Origin: Ornithodoros turicata
Lineage: Eukaryota; Arthropoda; Arachnida; Ixodida; Argasidae
Assembly: GCF_037126465.1 (NCBI RefSeq)
Contig: NW_026999346.1
Location: 1,616,565 to 1,680,564 of the forward strand
Length of the DNA: 64,000 nucleotides
Direction: 5' to 3'
How positions within the stretch are numbered: the stretch's first letter is position 1; each line of letters starts with the position of its first letter. Positions 40,069 to 51,373 of the stretch are shown here, piece by piece. Under the pieces are notes generated by a model, which was given only the letters and a program-made list of their open reading frames with translations, was not told the DNA's origin and searched no databases. The translations under genes were made by a program, and so were the position numbers.

Positions 40069-42662
40069 CTATGTCACTAAAAAAGTTCTCGACATTATCA
40101 AAAGAAATGACAGCCTCATCACCCAACAAGAGTGCTGGGTGAAGAGGCGTACAATGTTTGTAGCATTCTGTGAAGTAGCGCTGGCGATGAGGTTCGTGTT
40201 GTGAGCACGTGATGAGAATGTGAAAGATGGAGAGTTGCTCGTTACAGTTGGTGCACCACGGTGGCTCCTATCCTCGAAGTAGGTGGCCGTGCGACAAATA
40301 TGTGTGCCCAATTCTGAACCTGTGTCTCAACACCTCCTGGAGACGTTGTTGAATTGCATGTACTTTATGCCCTACGTGTGGTTTTATGAGATGAAGCTTG
40401 TTCAGAGCTTGTTCATCCCGGAACTGCTGCCATTTTGCGTTCATGGCCTTCTTTAATGTACGTCTGAAGTCATGGAAAGGGATGTCGAATGGGCTAATTT
40501 CTGATGAAAGAGCTGTTGCTGCGGCTCGGTCTGCAAGTTCATTTCCTGGGATACCCACGTGACTGGGCACCCAGCAAAATGTTAAGTTATAACCTCTGTT
40601 TATTATCCTACTGGCCAAAGAGCGCGGTCTATGGATTAGAAGGTTCTTAGCCCGCTGCAAACTACTCATAGCATGCAGAGAGCTAGGAGAGTCTGTGTAA
40701 ATTACTCCATATTTAACATGCGTTTGCAATATAAAATTAAGCGCCAAGATGAGTGCATATACTTCAGCAGTAAAAATTGATGCTGCTGGATGTAAACGGT
40801 GTGACCGCGTCACCGCTGCAGATACCATGGCGCAGGAAACGCTGTCAGCAGTCCGTGACCCATCTGTGTATATTTCAGTGTGGTCACCAAAGGAATGTTT
40901 TAATTCGAAGAACTCTTGCTGAAGGACTACGGGCGACGTATCCTTTTTATTGTACTTAGTTAAGGAGTAGTTGAACTGTGGCTGTGATTGCCAAGGAGCA
41001 CATTCGTCACCCTGTTCTAGGATCCAGGAGTCCTGATACAAAAAGTTATAAAACTCTTGATACTGCAAGGCTCGAATGCTAAAAGGCCGTACCACTGATG
41101 GTCTGTTTAGAAATAGTCGCTGAAGCCGTGTGCCTTGGACACAAGGCATGGCGGGATTCTGACAATGGCTTTTGACTTTAAGACCATAAAGAATAGTAAG
41201 GTAAGACCGTCGTCTGTCCAGAGACCACTCATTAGACTCGACGTACAAACTTTCCACTGGTGAGGTGCGGAAAGCTCCAAGTGCTAACCGGAGGGCCTGA
41301 TGGTGTACTTGGTCAATTAACCTGAGGACTGACGTACGAGCAGAACTGTAAACAATACAACCATAGTCCATCTTCGACCGAATTACTGATGCATATATTT
41401 TGTGGAGGGATGTTCTGTCTGCTCCCCAAGACTTGTGAGCGATAACTTTCATGAGACTTAAAGACTTTATGCATTTTGCTTTTAGTTGCTTGATGTGCGG
41501 CAAAAATGTAAGCTTTCTATCAAATACCATTCCCAGAAATTTGTGTTCTTCTCGGACAGCAATGTTCTCACCATTCATGTAAAGTGTAGAGTTCGGAAAT
41601 AGTCCCTTTTTTCTCGTTAACAGAACTGATAGACTTTTCTGAGGAGAACTTGAATCCGTTCTGGTCTGCCCATTTAACCAGTCTGTTTATCGCCAGTTGC
41701 AGTTGCCTCTCACAAGTTGCCGAATTTGCAGAGGAGTACGAAATTTGAATGTCATCAACGTACAACGAATACGATATAGACGGAGGAATTGCAGTGGCTA
41801 TGGAGTTCACTTTCACAATGAATAATGTCACACTGAGCACGGAGCCCTGAGGAACTCCATTCTCCTGAAGAAATAGTTGTGATAGAGTGCTGCCCAGTTG
41901 GACCCTGAAAGTTCGATCTTTGAGAAAGTTAATGATATAGCGTAAAAGCCGGCCCCGTATCCCTAAAAAGTATAGATCCCGGGTGATCCCATACCTCCAA
42001 GCGGTATCATATGCCTTTTCTAAATCGAAGAATATAGAGGCACAGTGACTCCGCCTGAAAAACGCTTCTCGGATTGTGGTCTCCAAACGAACAAGATGGT
42101 CTGTCGTTGAACGTGCAGCTCGGAATCCACATTGGTAGCTATCAAGACAGTTATTGCATCCAAGATAATACACTAGTCGGTTGTTCACCATTCTTTCGAA
42201 TGTTTTACCCAAACAGCTGGTGAGGGCAATGGGCCTGTAGCTGGTGGGATTTGATGCTTCTTTGCCAGGTTTGAGAAGTGGAATTACAGTTGCTACCTTC
42301 CGTGCTGCTGGCATCTGCCCCTTATCCCAGACTTTGTTGAAGAAGTTTAGAAGACACCCTTTGGATTCCTCTGATAAGTGGATGATCATGGAATAGGTGA
42401 CCCTGTCTGGACCAGGAGCACTGACCTTCACTGAGGACATTGCTCGCTGGAGCTCTACCATAGTGAAAGGCTGGTTGTATGAATAATTTTCGCCACCCAC
42501 AGTTGAAATGACTTGCTTTTCTGCACGGTTCTTTACAGACAAGAACGTTTTGCTGTAATGTGCAGAACTGGAAACATTTTGGAAATGTTCACCTAGAAGG
42601 TCCGCCTGTTCGTCTAAACTCTGACATGGAACACCATTGACTTGAAGGAGGGGAATGGAAAA
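40069..42662 (-). pseudogene. I-element E RT-RNase H, one frameshift
   Basis: Frame 42542-41568 has RT motifs APGPDRVTYSM, YRPIALTSCLGK, FFDLEKAYDTAWR, ENGVPQGSVLS and an intact YSLYVDDIQIS. A shift near 41575 leads to frame 41578-40268 with the thumb and a complete RNase H: IYTDGSRTA, AEVYALI, YTDSPSS and WVPSHVGIPGNELADRAAA. The C-terminal cysteine part follows in another frame. Apart from truncation this copy is well preserved. Confidence 0.86.
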
Positions 42663-42945
42663 ATGATGATGATGATGATTAGGATTTTAATGGCGCAAAG
42701 GCAACTTTGGCCATAGAGCGCCACGACAATGGTATGAATCAAAGCTAGTTAAAAATAATCGATTTCATTTAAAGTCAAAACAGGAAAGGTAAAAAGCAGT
42801 GAAAATATTTCCATGTTCACAGGTCGTTCAGCTAACCGATGTCTCTTAAAAAGTTTTACACATGGTTAAAACTGATGAGAGGCTCGTCCCCCAGCAAAAA
42901 CGCTGGGTGAAGAGGAATCCTATACTTGTAAAACAGTGAGAAGTG

Positions 42946-45125
42946 TTATTGACGATGGCGTTCGTGATGGGTGCAAACTATGAGTATATGCATAACGGAC
43001 AAGGCTGTCCCGCAATGCTCGCACTGTGGTATCTCCTCGCCTCGGAGAAGATACCCGTGTGTTAAGAAGGTGTGTCCAGCTTTCAGACGGCTGAATAGAA
43101 CTTCATTTAATCGATTTTTGAAGTGTTGTGCGCACTGTTTTATTCGTGGTTTGATAGTGTGCAATTTGTTCAGAGTTTGCGTGTCCCAAGAGCTTTGCCA
43201 TTCTTTGTTAATAACATGTCTGAGGTCTCTCAGGAGATCACTGAGAGGAATCTCAAATGCCGTAATGTCGGTATCCTGAGCAGCAGCGGCAGCACGATCC
43301 GCGCTCTCATTTCCCTTTATGCCTACATGGCTGGGCAACGCAACAAATGCACAATCTGTAGCCCTTTCCTTGTATAAGACTCGCAAGATACTGTGCTCGT
43401 CTTACCAGCAGGTTTTTGTGCATGTGGAGACCACATATGGCATGAACTGCACTAAGAGAGTCTGTGTATATAACCGATGATGATGTGTGCGTTTGCAAGA
43501 TATGGTTGAGCGCAACAATGATGATGATGATTAGGATTTTAATGGCGCAAAGGCAACTTTGGCCTACAATGATGCCATAAACCTCAGCACTAAAAAATGA
43601 CAAAATATTGCTTAAACGGTGTGGCTTAGTGTATACGCCAGATACCATGGCACATGATACTCCTGTATTTGTTTTCGAAGCATCAGTGTATATTTCCACA
43701 TGGTCGCCAAAGTTTTGCTTGAGGGCTTCAAATTGAGGGCGGCGAAGAGTCTCTCTGTCTGCACCCCAGGAACGGTGTGAAATGGTTTTAAGAATATTTA
43801 AAGATTTCAAGCATTTTGCTTTCAAGACCTTGACGTGCGGCACGAAAAGTGAGTTTTTTATCAAAGATGACGCCAAGGAATTTGTGTTCCTAATGTACAG
43901 CAAGAGCGTGACCATCAATAGTCAGTGTGGGGTCTGGGTACAGTCCCCTTCACCTGGAAAACAGGACACAAACAGTTTTTTCTGAAGAGAATTTAAAACC
44001 ATTTTGATCAGCCCAGTTCAGCAGTTTGTTAATTGCGAGTTGCAGCTGCCTCTCACAAGTACTCAAATTTCTGGACGAATAAGAGATCTGTACATCGTCC
44101 ACATACAAAGAGTATGAAATAGAAGGGGGAATAACGCTTGCTACTGAGTTCATTTTAATTATAAAAAGTGTTACGCTTACTACTGAACCTTGTGGAACTC
44201 CGTTTTCTTGAATAAAAGGTCGCGACAGCGTTGTTCCCAGTTGAACTCTGAAGGTCCTACCTTGTAAAAAGTTGGTTATGCAACTGAGAAGTCGGCCCCG
44301 TACTCCTAATGAGTATAGGTCTCGGACGATACCATACCGCCAAGCAGTATCATAGGCCTTTTCTAAGTCAAAGAAAACAGACGCACAGTGATTTCCTCTA
44401 ACAAAGGCCTCTCGAATGGTGGATTCCAACCGGATGAGGTGGTCTGCTGTCGACCGTGCATTTCGAAAACCACACTGGTTATTATTAAGACAGTTATTAA
44501 CCTCAAGAAAGTACATCAGTCGGTTGTTAACTATCCTCTCGAAAGTTTTTCCCAGACAGCTTGTCAGTGCAATAGGTCGGTAACTGGTTGGGTTTGAAGC
44601 ATCCTTCCCAGGCTTCAGGAAGGGGATGACCGTTGCTACCTTCCATGCTGATGGCATTTGGCCCTTTTCCCAGACATTATTAAAAAAACTTAAGCAAACA
44701 TTCTTTAGATTCACTGGACAGGTGAGTGAGCATAGAATATGCAATGCGGTCTGGCCCCGGGGCACTGACCTTTACTGAAGACAGTGCTCTCAGGAGCTCT
44801 ACCATGGTAAAGGGCTTGTTATATAGAAGGTTCCCACCACCTGTGACTGGAATGGCTTGTTTTTCAGCTTGTTGCTTTGTAGAGAGGAAATCCTTGTTGT
44901 AATGAGAAGAACTCGATATGTTATGAAAATGCTGACCGAGGAGGTCAGCCTGGTCGCCCAAGTTCTGACATGGGGCCTCATTTACCTGAAGTAAGAGGAT
45001 AGAAAAGCCTGTATAATCTCCTTTAATTTTCCGAAGTCTATCCCAAACCACCTTTGATGGAGTGTTGTGTGTCAAGGAAGAGATAAAACTGCACCACGAA
45101 GAGCGCTTGGCCTGCTTTCTGGCCT
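42946..45125 (-). pseudogene. I-element F RT-RNase H, broken
   Basis: The linker and first RT part are in frame 45075-44680 (VWDRLRKIKGDYTGFSILLL, APGPDRIAYSM). Frame 44765-43950 has YRPIALTSCLGKT, FFDLEKAYDTAWR, ENGVPQGSV and an intact YSLYVDDVQIS. A shift follows. Frame 43918-43307 joins the thumb (SWGADRETLRRP) straight to the RNase H start (GDHVEIYTDASK), so about 500 bp of thumb and linker are deleted. The RNase H is further cut by a 42-bp tail insertion and a shift near 43380 before SHVGIKGNESADRAAA. Confidence 0.84.
43524..43565 (-). mobile_element. 42-bp I-element tail insertion
   Basis: ATGATTAGGATTTTAATGGC, then GCAAAGGCAACTTTGGCC: the same 3' tail as at 42663. It is flanked by ACAATGATG at 43515-43523 and 43566-43574, and it interrupts the RNase H of element F. 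Confidence 0.85.
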
Positions 45126-45130
45126 GCTTC

Positions 45131-48100
45131 TTACGGTGAGTATGTGAGAGATGATGATGTGAGAGAGAGAGTGTATGGTAGTTAAAAGCTATCTACAGGT
45201 ATGAGCGGTGAGATGGACCAGGATAAGAGAGAGAGGAGGATGACGATAACAAGTGAGTATGGCAGTTAAAGCTATCTACAAGTGTGAGCGATCAGGTGAT
45301 CCAGGATGAGATATTTACATGAGGAGTTCGGTGATATTGGATAAAAGCGGAGCAATACTTAAAGGTCAGCTACGCCGATTTCCCGATGTGTTGAAACGGT
45401 TGTGATATTCAGAACGAGCACATCCAACTGCCCCCGAAACGCACCTTCGTTTCTCAATTTTGTCTTCCAATTACGAAAATTAATTCATCAAAGAAACCAA
45501 AACAAGCCATGGGCGCAGCCATTTTTGTGACGTAGATGGGATAAACCTGCTCCATCTACGTAGATAGAGAATCGTGCGTCTGATTGGATGAAAGATGAGG
45601 CTTTCTCTGACTTCCCTGGCGTCTTCTCCCGTTTGCGAGGAAATCCAGTTATGGCCGCCGGCTACGATGAGCGTTTCGTCCGACGTAATCCCGAGAACTA
45701 TTGAACGATGGAAACAACAACCGCGAACTCACCTCAACATCATTTTCGGCGTGAAATTGTGATTATGTGCTCGAGAACTTCGCAGTTCAACCGTTCGGCT
45801 GCCATTCACGTCAACCCGTTTGCTGCTTTTACTACAAGTGCAGGAATGGGAGCGATTGAGCAACAACGTGAGACTTGGTGATCGTTTGAGCATATACCTG
45901 CAGAGGACTGGTCTTCAAATAAAGAAGGCCGTATTTCTGCCCATGCACATCGTGCGATTGCCAGACTTGTTACACGAGATACATATATTGTGCAGCATCA
46001 TAGCGCGACTGCAATGAACGACGTAGGAATGTATCGTGACCACTCGAACTGCATTCGTTGAACCATTCGTCGGTTACATGAAAGTGTTCATTAGAGCTGC
46101 CCCGCACAAAAAGTGTTGGATGTAGTTTTGTAGTGTGTTGTTTATCTCGTAGAGCGCATCGCGGCATGTAGGTCGAGAGCCCTTACACGTATTTTTGCAT
46201 GTTTACTTGAGTGTGCGCATTGTTCTATACCACACAGGCCATATTTCATTCATAATAGTTTCGCAAATAAACACGTACGGGTAGATCTCATATTGCTTTT
46301 GAGTTAGGCATAGTGTCTTCAGATCAGGGTATGTGTACCCTGTTTGCTTGGCCCAACAGATGTTATTAAGGGTAGTGCAACATTTCCCACTTCTTGAACC
46401 ATGCTAACATTGCCAGAATAAGGAACATTACACTGTGCTGTGTATTCCACACTCAGTTGTCTCGCGACGTAAACCCCCAATTATTATATTGGATACTCCA
46501 CATGTTCAACCAGTCAGCACTTCCCATATACTATATTTTTTAAACATGTGCTTAAAATTGCACAACTGCCACTCAAGTAACTTTGCCACCAAATTAGTCA
46601 GTACACAAAAGGTATATGTATTTGATCACAAATTTAATAACCTTAGTGGAAATGGTTGATGTTGTCCTCTGCCTTGTACAGTGCACTTCATAGCAAAATG
46701 CACAATAGTCCAAATGTTTTCCTTGTCCCCAAATGCCCTGTCAAAGCTGAAAGACTCTTATCAAAATGGGGAAGCGGGCTTGCTTGTCCAGAGAAACAAA
46801 TATGAAACTGCAGTGCTCAACGTAAATAACTGCATGCACAGCAACTAAGGCTGGTGATGCCGAAGACCTAAAATTTCTAGGTTAAAAGGAGAAAAGACTA
46901 CTGCAGCGTATTAATGTTATTTCAAAAGTATAACACCACAAAATTTGTGAGAGTCAGTTGGTGTATTTAGTTATGTTGGTCACCTCCTGCACCAATTTTT
47001 AATAAAATTCAAATGTGTTGCTACCAACCAGGACCTAAGCCTGACCTATGATCTAATAATAATAATAGTATCTATCTATGACCTATATGGACCTTCACCA
47101 CTAGTTTGGTCTAGGTTTCACACGTGGCTTCTAGTGAAATTCGAAGCTGCTCTGTAGAGCTGACAGGAGACTTGCAGAGTAGAGAATTTTTTATTTATAT
47201 TTTCCAAAGAACATGTAAAAAACAATGTGCTGTACCAACTGTATTCAAAGAAATACAAATATACTTTGTTTTAGCTATGTGCATATTAGCAGATTATAGG
47301 TGACCGATGACACACAATGGGCGTCAAGGGTGAGAACACAAGAATACTACCACTGCAGGCACTGTCCTGGAATTCGAAGTCACGAATTTGTCAGAAAGCA
47401 ATAACCACGCACAGCCTAAGGATCATATTGAGCTCCTTCCATTATTATTTTTATTGACAGCATGTTGGCTGCCATCCAGCCCATGAAAGTGACCCTTATC
47501 GTTGAAAGAACGGTTCAACAGCAAGCTAGCTGGTGATAGTGTCCATGATGGCGAGACCTGAAGAGGAGATACAAGAAGGGACATAAACAAGCTATGTTGA
47601 GACATTGTGTATGTCCCTTCCTATCCCTCGTCTTAGGGTTTTTCGCTATCGACCTTCATGATATTTCCTTCGGCAAACTTTACATATTTTTATGTAGAAT
47701 TGTGAAGGTACAGCCAGGCACCGTTAGCAAATCACACAGTACTTTTCTTGAATCAAGAATCCATAGAAGGTACACAGTCATCTTCAGCATTGCACACATC
47801 TATGGGACATGTTAATCACTTTGGAATGTCACAGACATGTCATGGAGGCTGGCACATGATTAGTGGTGCTGAACAGACAACTATTTGTCATAGTTTAGGC
47901 ATAAAAAGCAGTTTTGTCACTTGCATGTTGAGAGAGATGTATCTCTACATACTTTGCCATGACACAAATATATGAAGCAACAAATGTACCCACTACTTTA
48001 TTATGGTTATTAGTCAACACTGCCAAGAACGTGGGAACACAGTCTTGTACCACCTACACTCTTCAAAATGACCTTCACACACGACACATTGTAGGTCAAC

Positions 48101-48599
48101 GAGACTCCAGAATGATGTCCTCTCCCTCCCCATTGGCTGAAAACATTTTTCTACTACTTTGCATAAGGGGAAGTTAGTACAAGAAACGCACAGATTCCTT
48201 TTTTGAGCAAATCAGTATCCAGAGCGTTACCATACTATGGTAGGCCTGCAGTGCATTACGTGGTGCAGCACACACTGTAAAAAATTTCACCGTAGAACAT
48301 GTCCCCCGTTCTAATGACAGTCTTCTCCAGTTTTCAAACTGCCATTTCCCATAGTACTTTGTGGTATGACACAGTATTTCTAAATCTTTACTGTAGTTTA
48401 CTGGTTGTAGCAGAAAAAATACACCACTGTTTCCGATCACAGGACGCAAGCCATAAGTGCTCTACGGAAACAGTACATGCTGCTCTCTAGCAGTTGTTAG
48501 TGTTTGGACGTGGTATGGTGCATGCAGGGTGAATTCCATGGTTAAAATATCCAAACGTGAACAACTGTTAGATTACACGTTGTAGAATGCTCTATAGTA
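45131..48599. other. Non-repetitive-looking stretch, no gene recognised
   Basis: About 3.5 kb with only short, unconvincing frames. At 45172-45231 and 45257-45313 a TATGG(T/C)AGTTAAA...GCTATCTACA segment is repeated about 85 bp apart. An inverted repeat (ACGTAGATGG / CCATCTACGT) lies at 45530-45561. A short frame, MAAGYDERFVRRNPENY, starts at 45652 in good context but is only 17 codons. Composition becomes AT-rich after about 46200. It could contain regulatory or intronic host DNA or old transposon remnants. Confidence 0.4.
45530..45561. repeat. Short inverted repeat
   Basis: Left arm ACGTAGATGG (45530-45539) and right arm CCATCTACGT (45552-45561), with a 12-base spacer. A 10-bp perfect stem of unknown meaning. 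Confidence 0.6.
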
Positions 48600-49306
48600 C
48601 AGTAAAACATTCAAGTCGGACACCTCCCTACCTCGGACAACTCCCCATGATTTCATTGCACGGGCAGGCTGCCATTGAAACTACATGGGGACGAAATTCT
48701 CTATGTCGGACACCTCCCTATCTTGGAAGTAGGATAGGGTTTCCCCTGCAAAGTCGGACAAAACCATGGCCAAATTACCTCAATATCGGCCCATCTTTGC
48801 ACCAAAAAGACCCAAATTGAGCAAGTGGCCTTGACTTTTGCCCCTTTTTTCACCTATACTGGTCTCAGCATTTTGGTGCTTTAGTTTTTAGAGTCCAAAA
48901 ACAAGTGCTGTCAGTCTACATTGTAATTCTTTATGTGAGCACTTGTCTTCAGTTTGTCTAGAGCCTTTGAACGAGCACTGCACCAGAGCTATGAGAAGTA
49001 GGCTGACGCTTCAGAGACAAGTCCTTGCTGCTCGAAAGGCTCCAGAGGTAATGCCATTGAGTAGAATCTGAACGGAATTGAATATACTAAAATCAGTAAT
49101 AATTATCAGTGAGTGGGTAGAGGTACCACTACCAGGCACCACCACCAGGTACCACTAAGGACCTTAAATTGAAGAAGGGGGACATTTCTCACAGCTGTGA
49201 TCTGTTCCATTTTTTGTTTGCACTCATATTCTGTAACTTGGACACCTCTATTAGTAGGAGACGCTTCGGCTGCACCACGGGTGTCCAACATAGGAAGGTT
49301 TCACTG
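48600..49306. mobile_element. Tigger/pogo-type MITE
   Basis: The left end is CAGTAAAACATTCAAGTCGG followed by ACACC. The right end, read inward, is CAGTGAAACCTTCCTATGTT followed by GGACACC. TA flanks both ends (48598-48599 and 49307-49308). CAGT(A/G)AAACC...GGACACC ends with TA duplication are typical of pogo/Tigger elements of the Tc1-mariner superfamily. The left arm also holds an internal TCGGACACCTCCCTA repeat (48617, 48704). No transposase is seen in 707 bp. Confidence 0.82.
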
Positions 49307-49308
49307 TA

Positions 49309-51339
49309 TTTATGTTCCGTGTCATGTGACCACAAACAATATATGCTTTTGCTCATGCTGCACAGCACAGGCGAATTGAGCTGCATGTGAGGATAATAAC
49401 ATGAAACCCGAGGCGCGGAGGAAAAGGCATGACTTTACGGTCCCTGTGTCAGTTTCATGTTGTAATTGCGTACCAGCTGGCCTGTACCTGAGAATAGGTT
49501 TGATGCATTGTACACGCAGCATAGACATGCAGTATGTGGCGTGTTGTAATGCTCCATGTGGATTGTTTCGGTACAATCTTGAACTATGCATACCAAGGGG
49601 TAGGGAATCTGCGTGACAGGTTTACCTGGAAGTAAGAATGTAAATGTTAGCTGAAGTCATTGAATAATTAACATTATCAATATACTGCTGCAGATCATAC
49701 CAACAATAGCACACAAGATGCTCCGATATGTTATGTAGGAATGTCTCTGTACTCACAATATTAGTACAGCAGCTACAGAAAGGCAGCATAAAACAAGTTT
49801 TTGTATACATGATACCACTTGAATGCAACACAAGCTTCTGCTGCACTGCCAGAACACCACGGCGGACAGATTTAGCTTACTTCACCTGAGAAAAAGTATG
49901 TACTGTTGCACATATGATGCTGTTTGAATGTCTCGAAAAACATAATTTATGACCGAAAGACATCAACTGGAATATTTCGATTTACCTTAGTCAAAAGTCA
50001 AAAGTATGTGCTGTTGCACACAGGAAACTGCTTGAACTGCCCTTGAGCGGCCTGGAAGAACACCTTATTGGTGACCAAATTACAACAGCTGAGCCAACAT
50101 TGAATTTATACCTTACTCAAAATACACAAGATGTGCTGCCGTGCATATGATACGATGATACCGCTTAAATGTACTCTGAAAGCGCTGGCACCTCAGGCAT
50201 GGGTGCTCTAAGCTAGCGAGCAACAGCAAGGGTATACGAACACAAGAAGTCGAGCACAAGTGATGGAATGCACTTGATTAATCAGAAAATGAAATGTCTC
50301 AGTACCAGGTGTCACTGTTCCGTCAACAAAAACATATGAACTTTGAAGGGGCGTCTGGTTGGCACTGGTGAAAACCTTCAGCTTGAAACCCAGACTGTGA
50401 TAGTTGAGACGTGGAGTGCAAGCTTTTCGGTGGTGCCAGAATGCCTGCGAAATCATTTAACAAATAAGGCAATTCCCAATCTGTACTGAGAATACACCCG
50501 CTGCGGCGTAATCTCTAAAGGATGAAGCAGTAACTGACAGATAGCGTATTTTTCTCTTCTACGCGATGCAATTTACACCGCATGACTGACTTGTCTAACA
50601 TTACGCGTCTTACCTTTATCTGCTGCCTAGTCCTGCCCCTGCAATCTCCTGCTGCAGATAAGGTTGGCACAGCATCCCGGACGAGACATCTTCAGCTTCT
50701 TGTGAAACAAGTTGCGCATTGCTTCCGTAACATTCGTATGAGGCAGATGAACAGATCAAATCACTGCTTTCGAAGGTGGCACCCAGTCGGAGTTGTAACC
50801 GATTGTTGCAGTCAATAGATTTCTCTTTCGCCTTTCGGAAAATTGTGGTTTGAAACATTGGAACTGCATGCTGAAGTGTTCTTGCAGACGGGAGCAAAAC
50901 GCTCACGCATTCTCGGCACGCAGCACAAAACACGAATGACACCAGGAAGTCTGTACTGGCCTAGCAAATGCTTTGCAGTCGAAGGAAGCAAAACTCACGT
51001 TCCTCGTGGGTTTAGTGAAGTCCAGAAATATATTGGCTCCCTAATAGCGAACTGTTTATCACTTCCCCAATGTGAATCGTGAATCTGCGCAGCAGACGGC
51101 TCGGCAGGAGAAACTGGCCGGCTTGGCGGAAGAAACCAAGCCAAAAGTCATGCCAAGCCGGAGCGCAGGCAGACCACGAATGTGTCGTCGACACAGGGTT
51201 TGCGGGCCACAAGACGGGATGTCAGTGAAACTAAAAATTCACTTTTTCGGAAAACCACGAGGAGTTTGGGATAACTATTTTGCATACATAATCAGTGTTC
51301 CCTTATGAACACACCGTGTGAGTACCATTCCATTCTGTA
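49309..51339. other. Stretch with no recognised gene
   Basis: About 2 kb with only short frames. The segment at 50616-50942 on the - strand is open for 108 codons, and a good splice-donor-like AAG/GTAAGA lies at its downstream end, but the residues resemble nothing I know. AAAGTATGTGCTGTTGCACA and AAAAAGTATGTACTGTTGCA words recur at 49890-50025, suggesting an old short tandem repeat. No RNA gene is seen. Confidence 0.35.
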
Positions 51340-51373
51340 ACACTCGAAAATAGGCGTAGCTGAGCTTTAACAT

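Larger units (their letters stand above)
38391..42662 (-). mobile_element. I-element E, 5'-truncated
   Basis: On the - strand, the tail at left is GATGATGACGATTAGG with the usual CATAATGCGCCAAACC end. A hAT-type element (38462-39929) sits in its 3' UTR. The RT and RNase H follow to 42662, where the tail of I-element F begins. E is truncated just upstream of the RT. Confidence 0.85.
42663..45130 (-). mobile_element. I-element F, 5'-truncated, internal deletion
   Basis: The tail at left is ATGATGATGATGATTAGGAT with CATAGAGCGCCACGAC. The 5' side ends in the RT upstream linker at about 45130 (RKQAKRS-type residues). I see no duplication; element E ends immediately to the left. Confidence 0.83.

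Noticed and set aside
45652..45705. Short frame MAAGYDERFVRRNPENY as a host gene start
   Set aside because: Only 17 codons before a stop; no continuing exon was seen.
50616..50942. 108-codon - strand frame as an exon of a host or Harbinger-type gene
   Set aside because: A splice-donor-like site is present but no residue pattern of any family was recognised.
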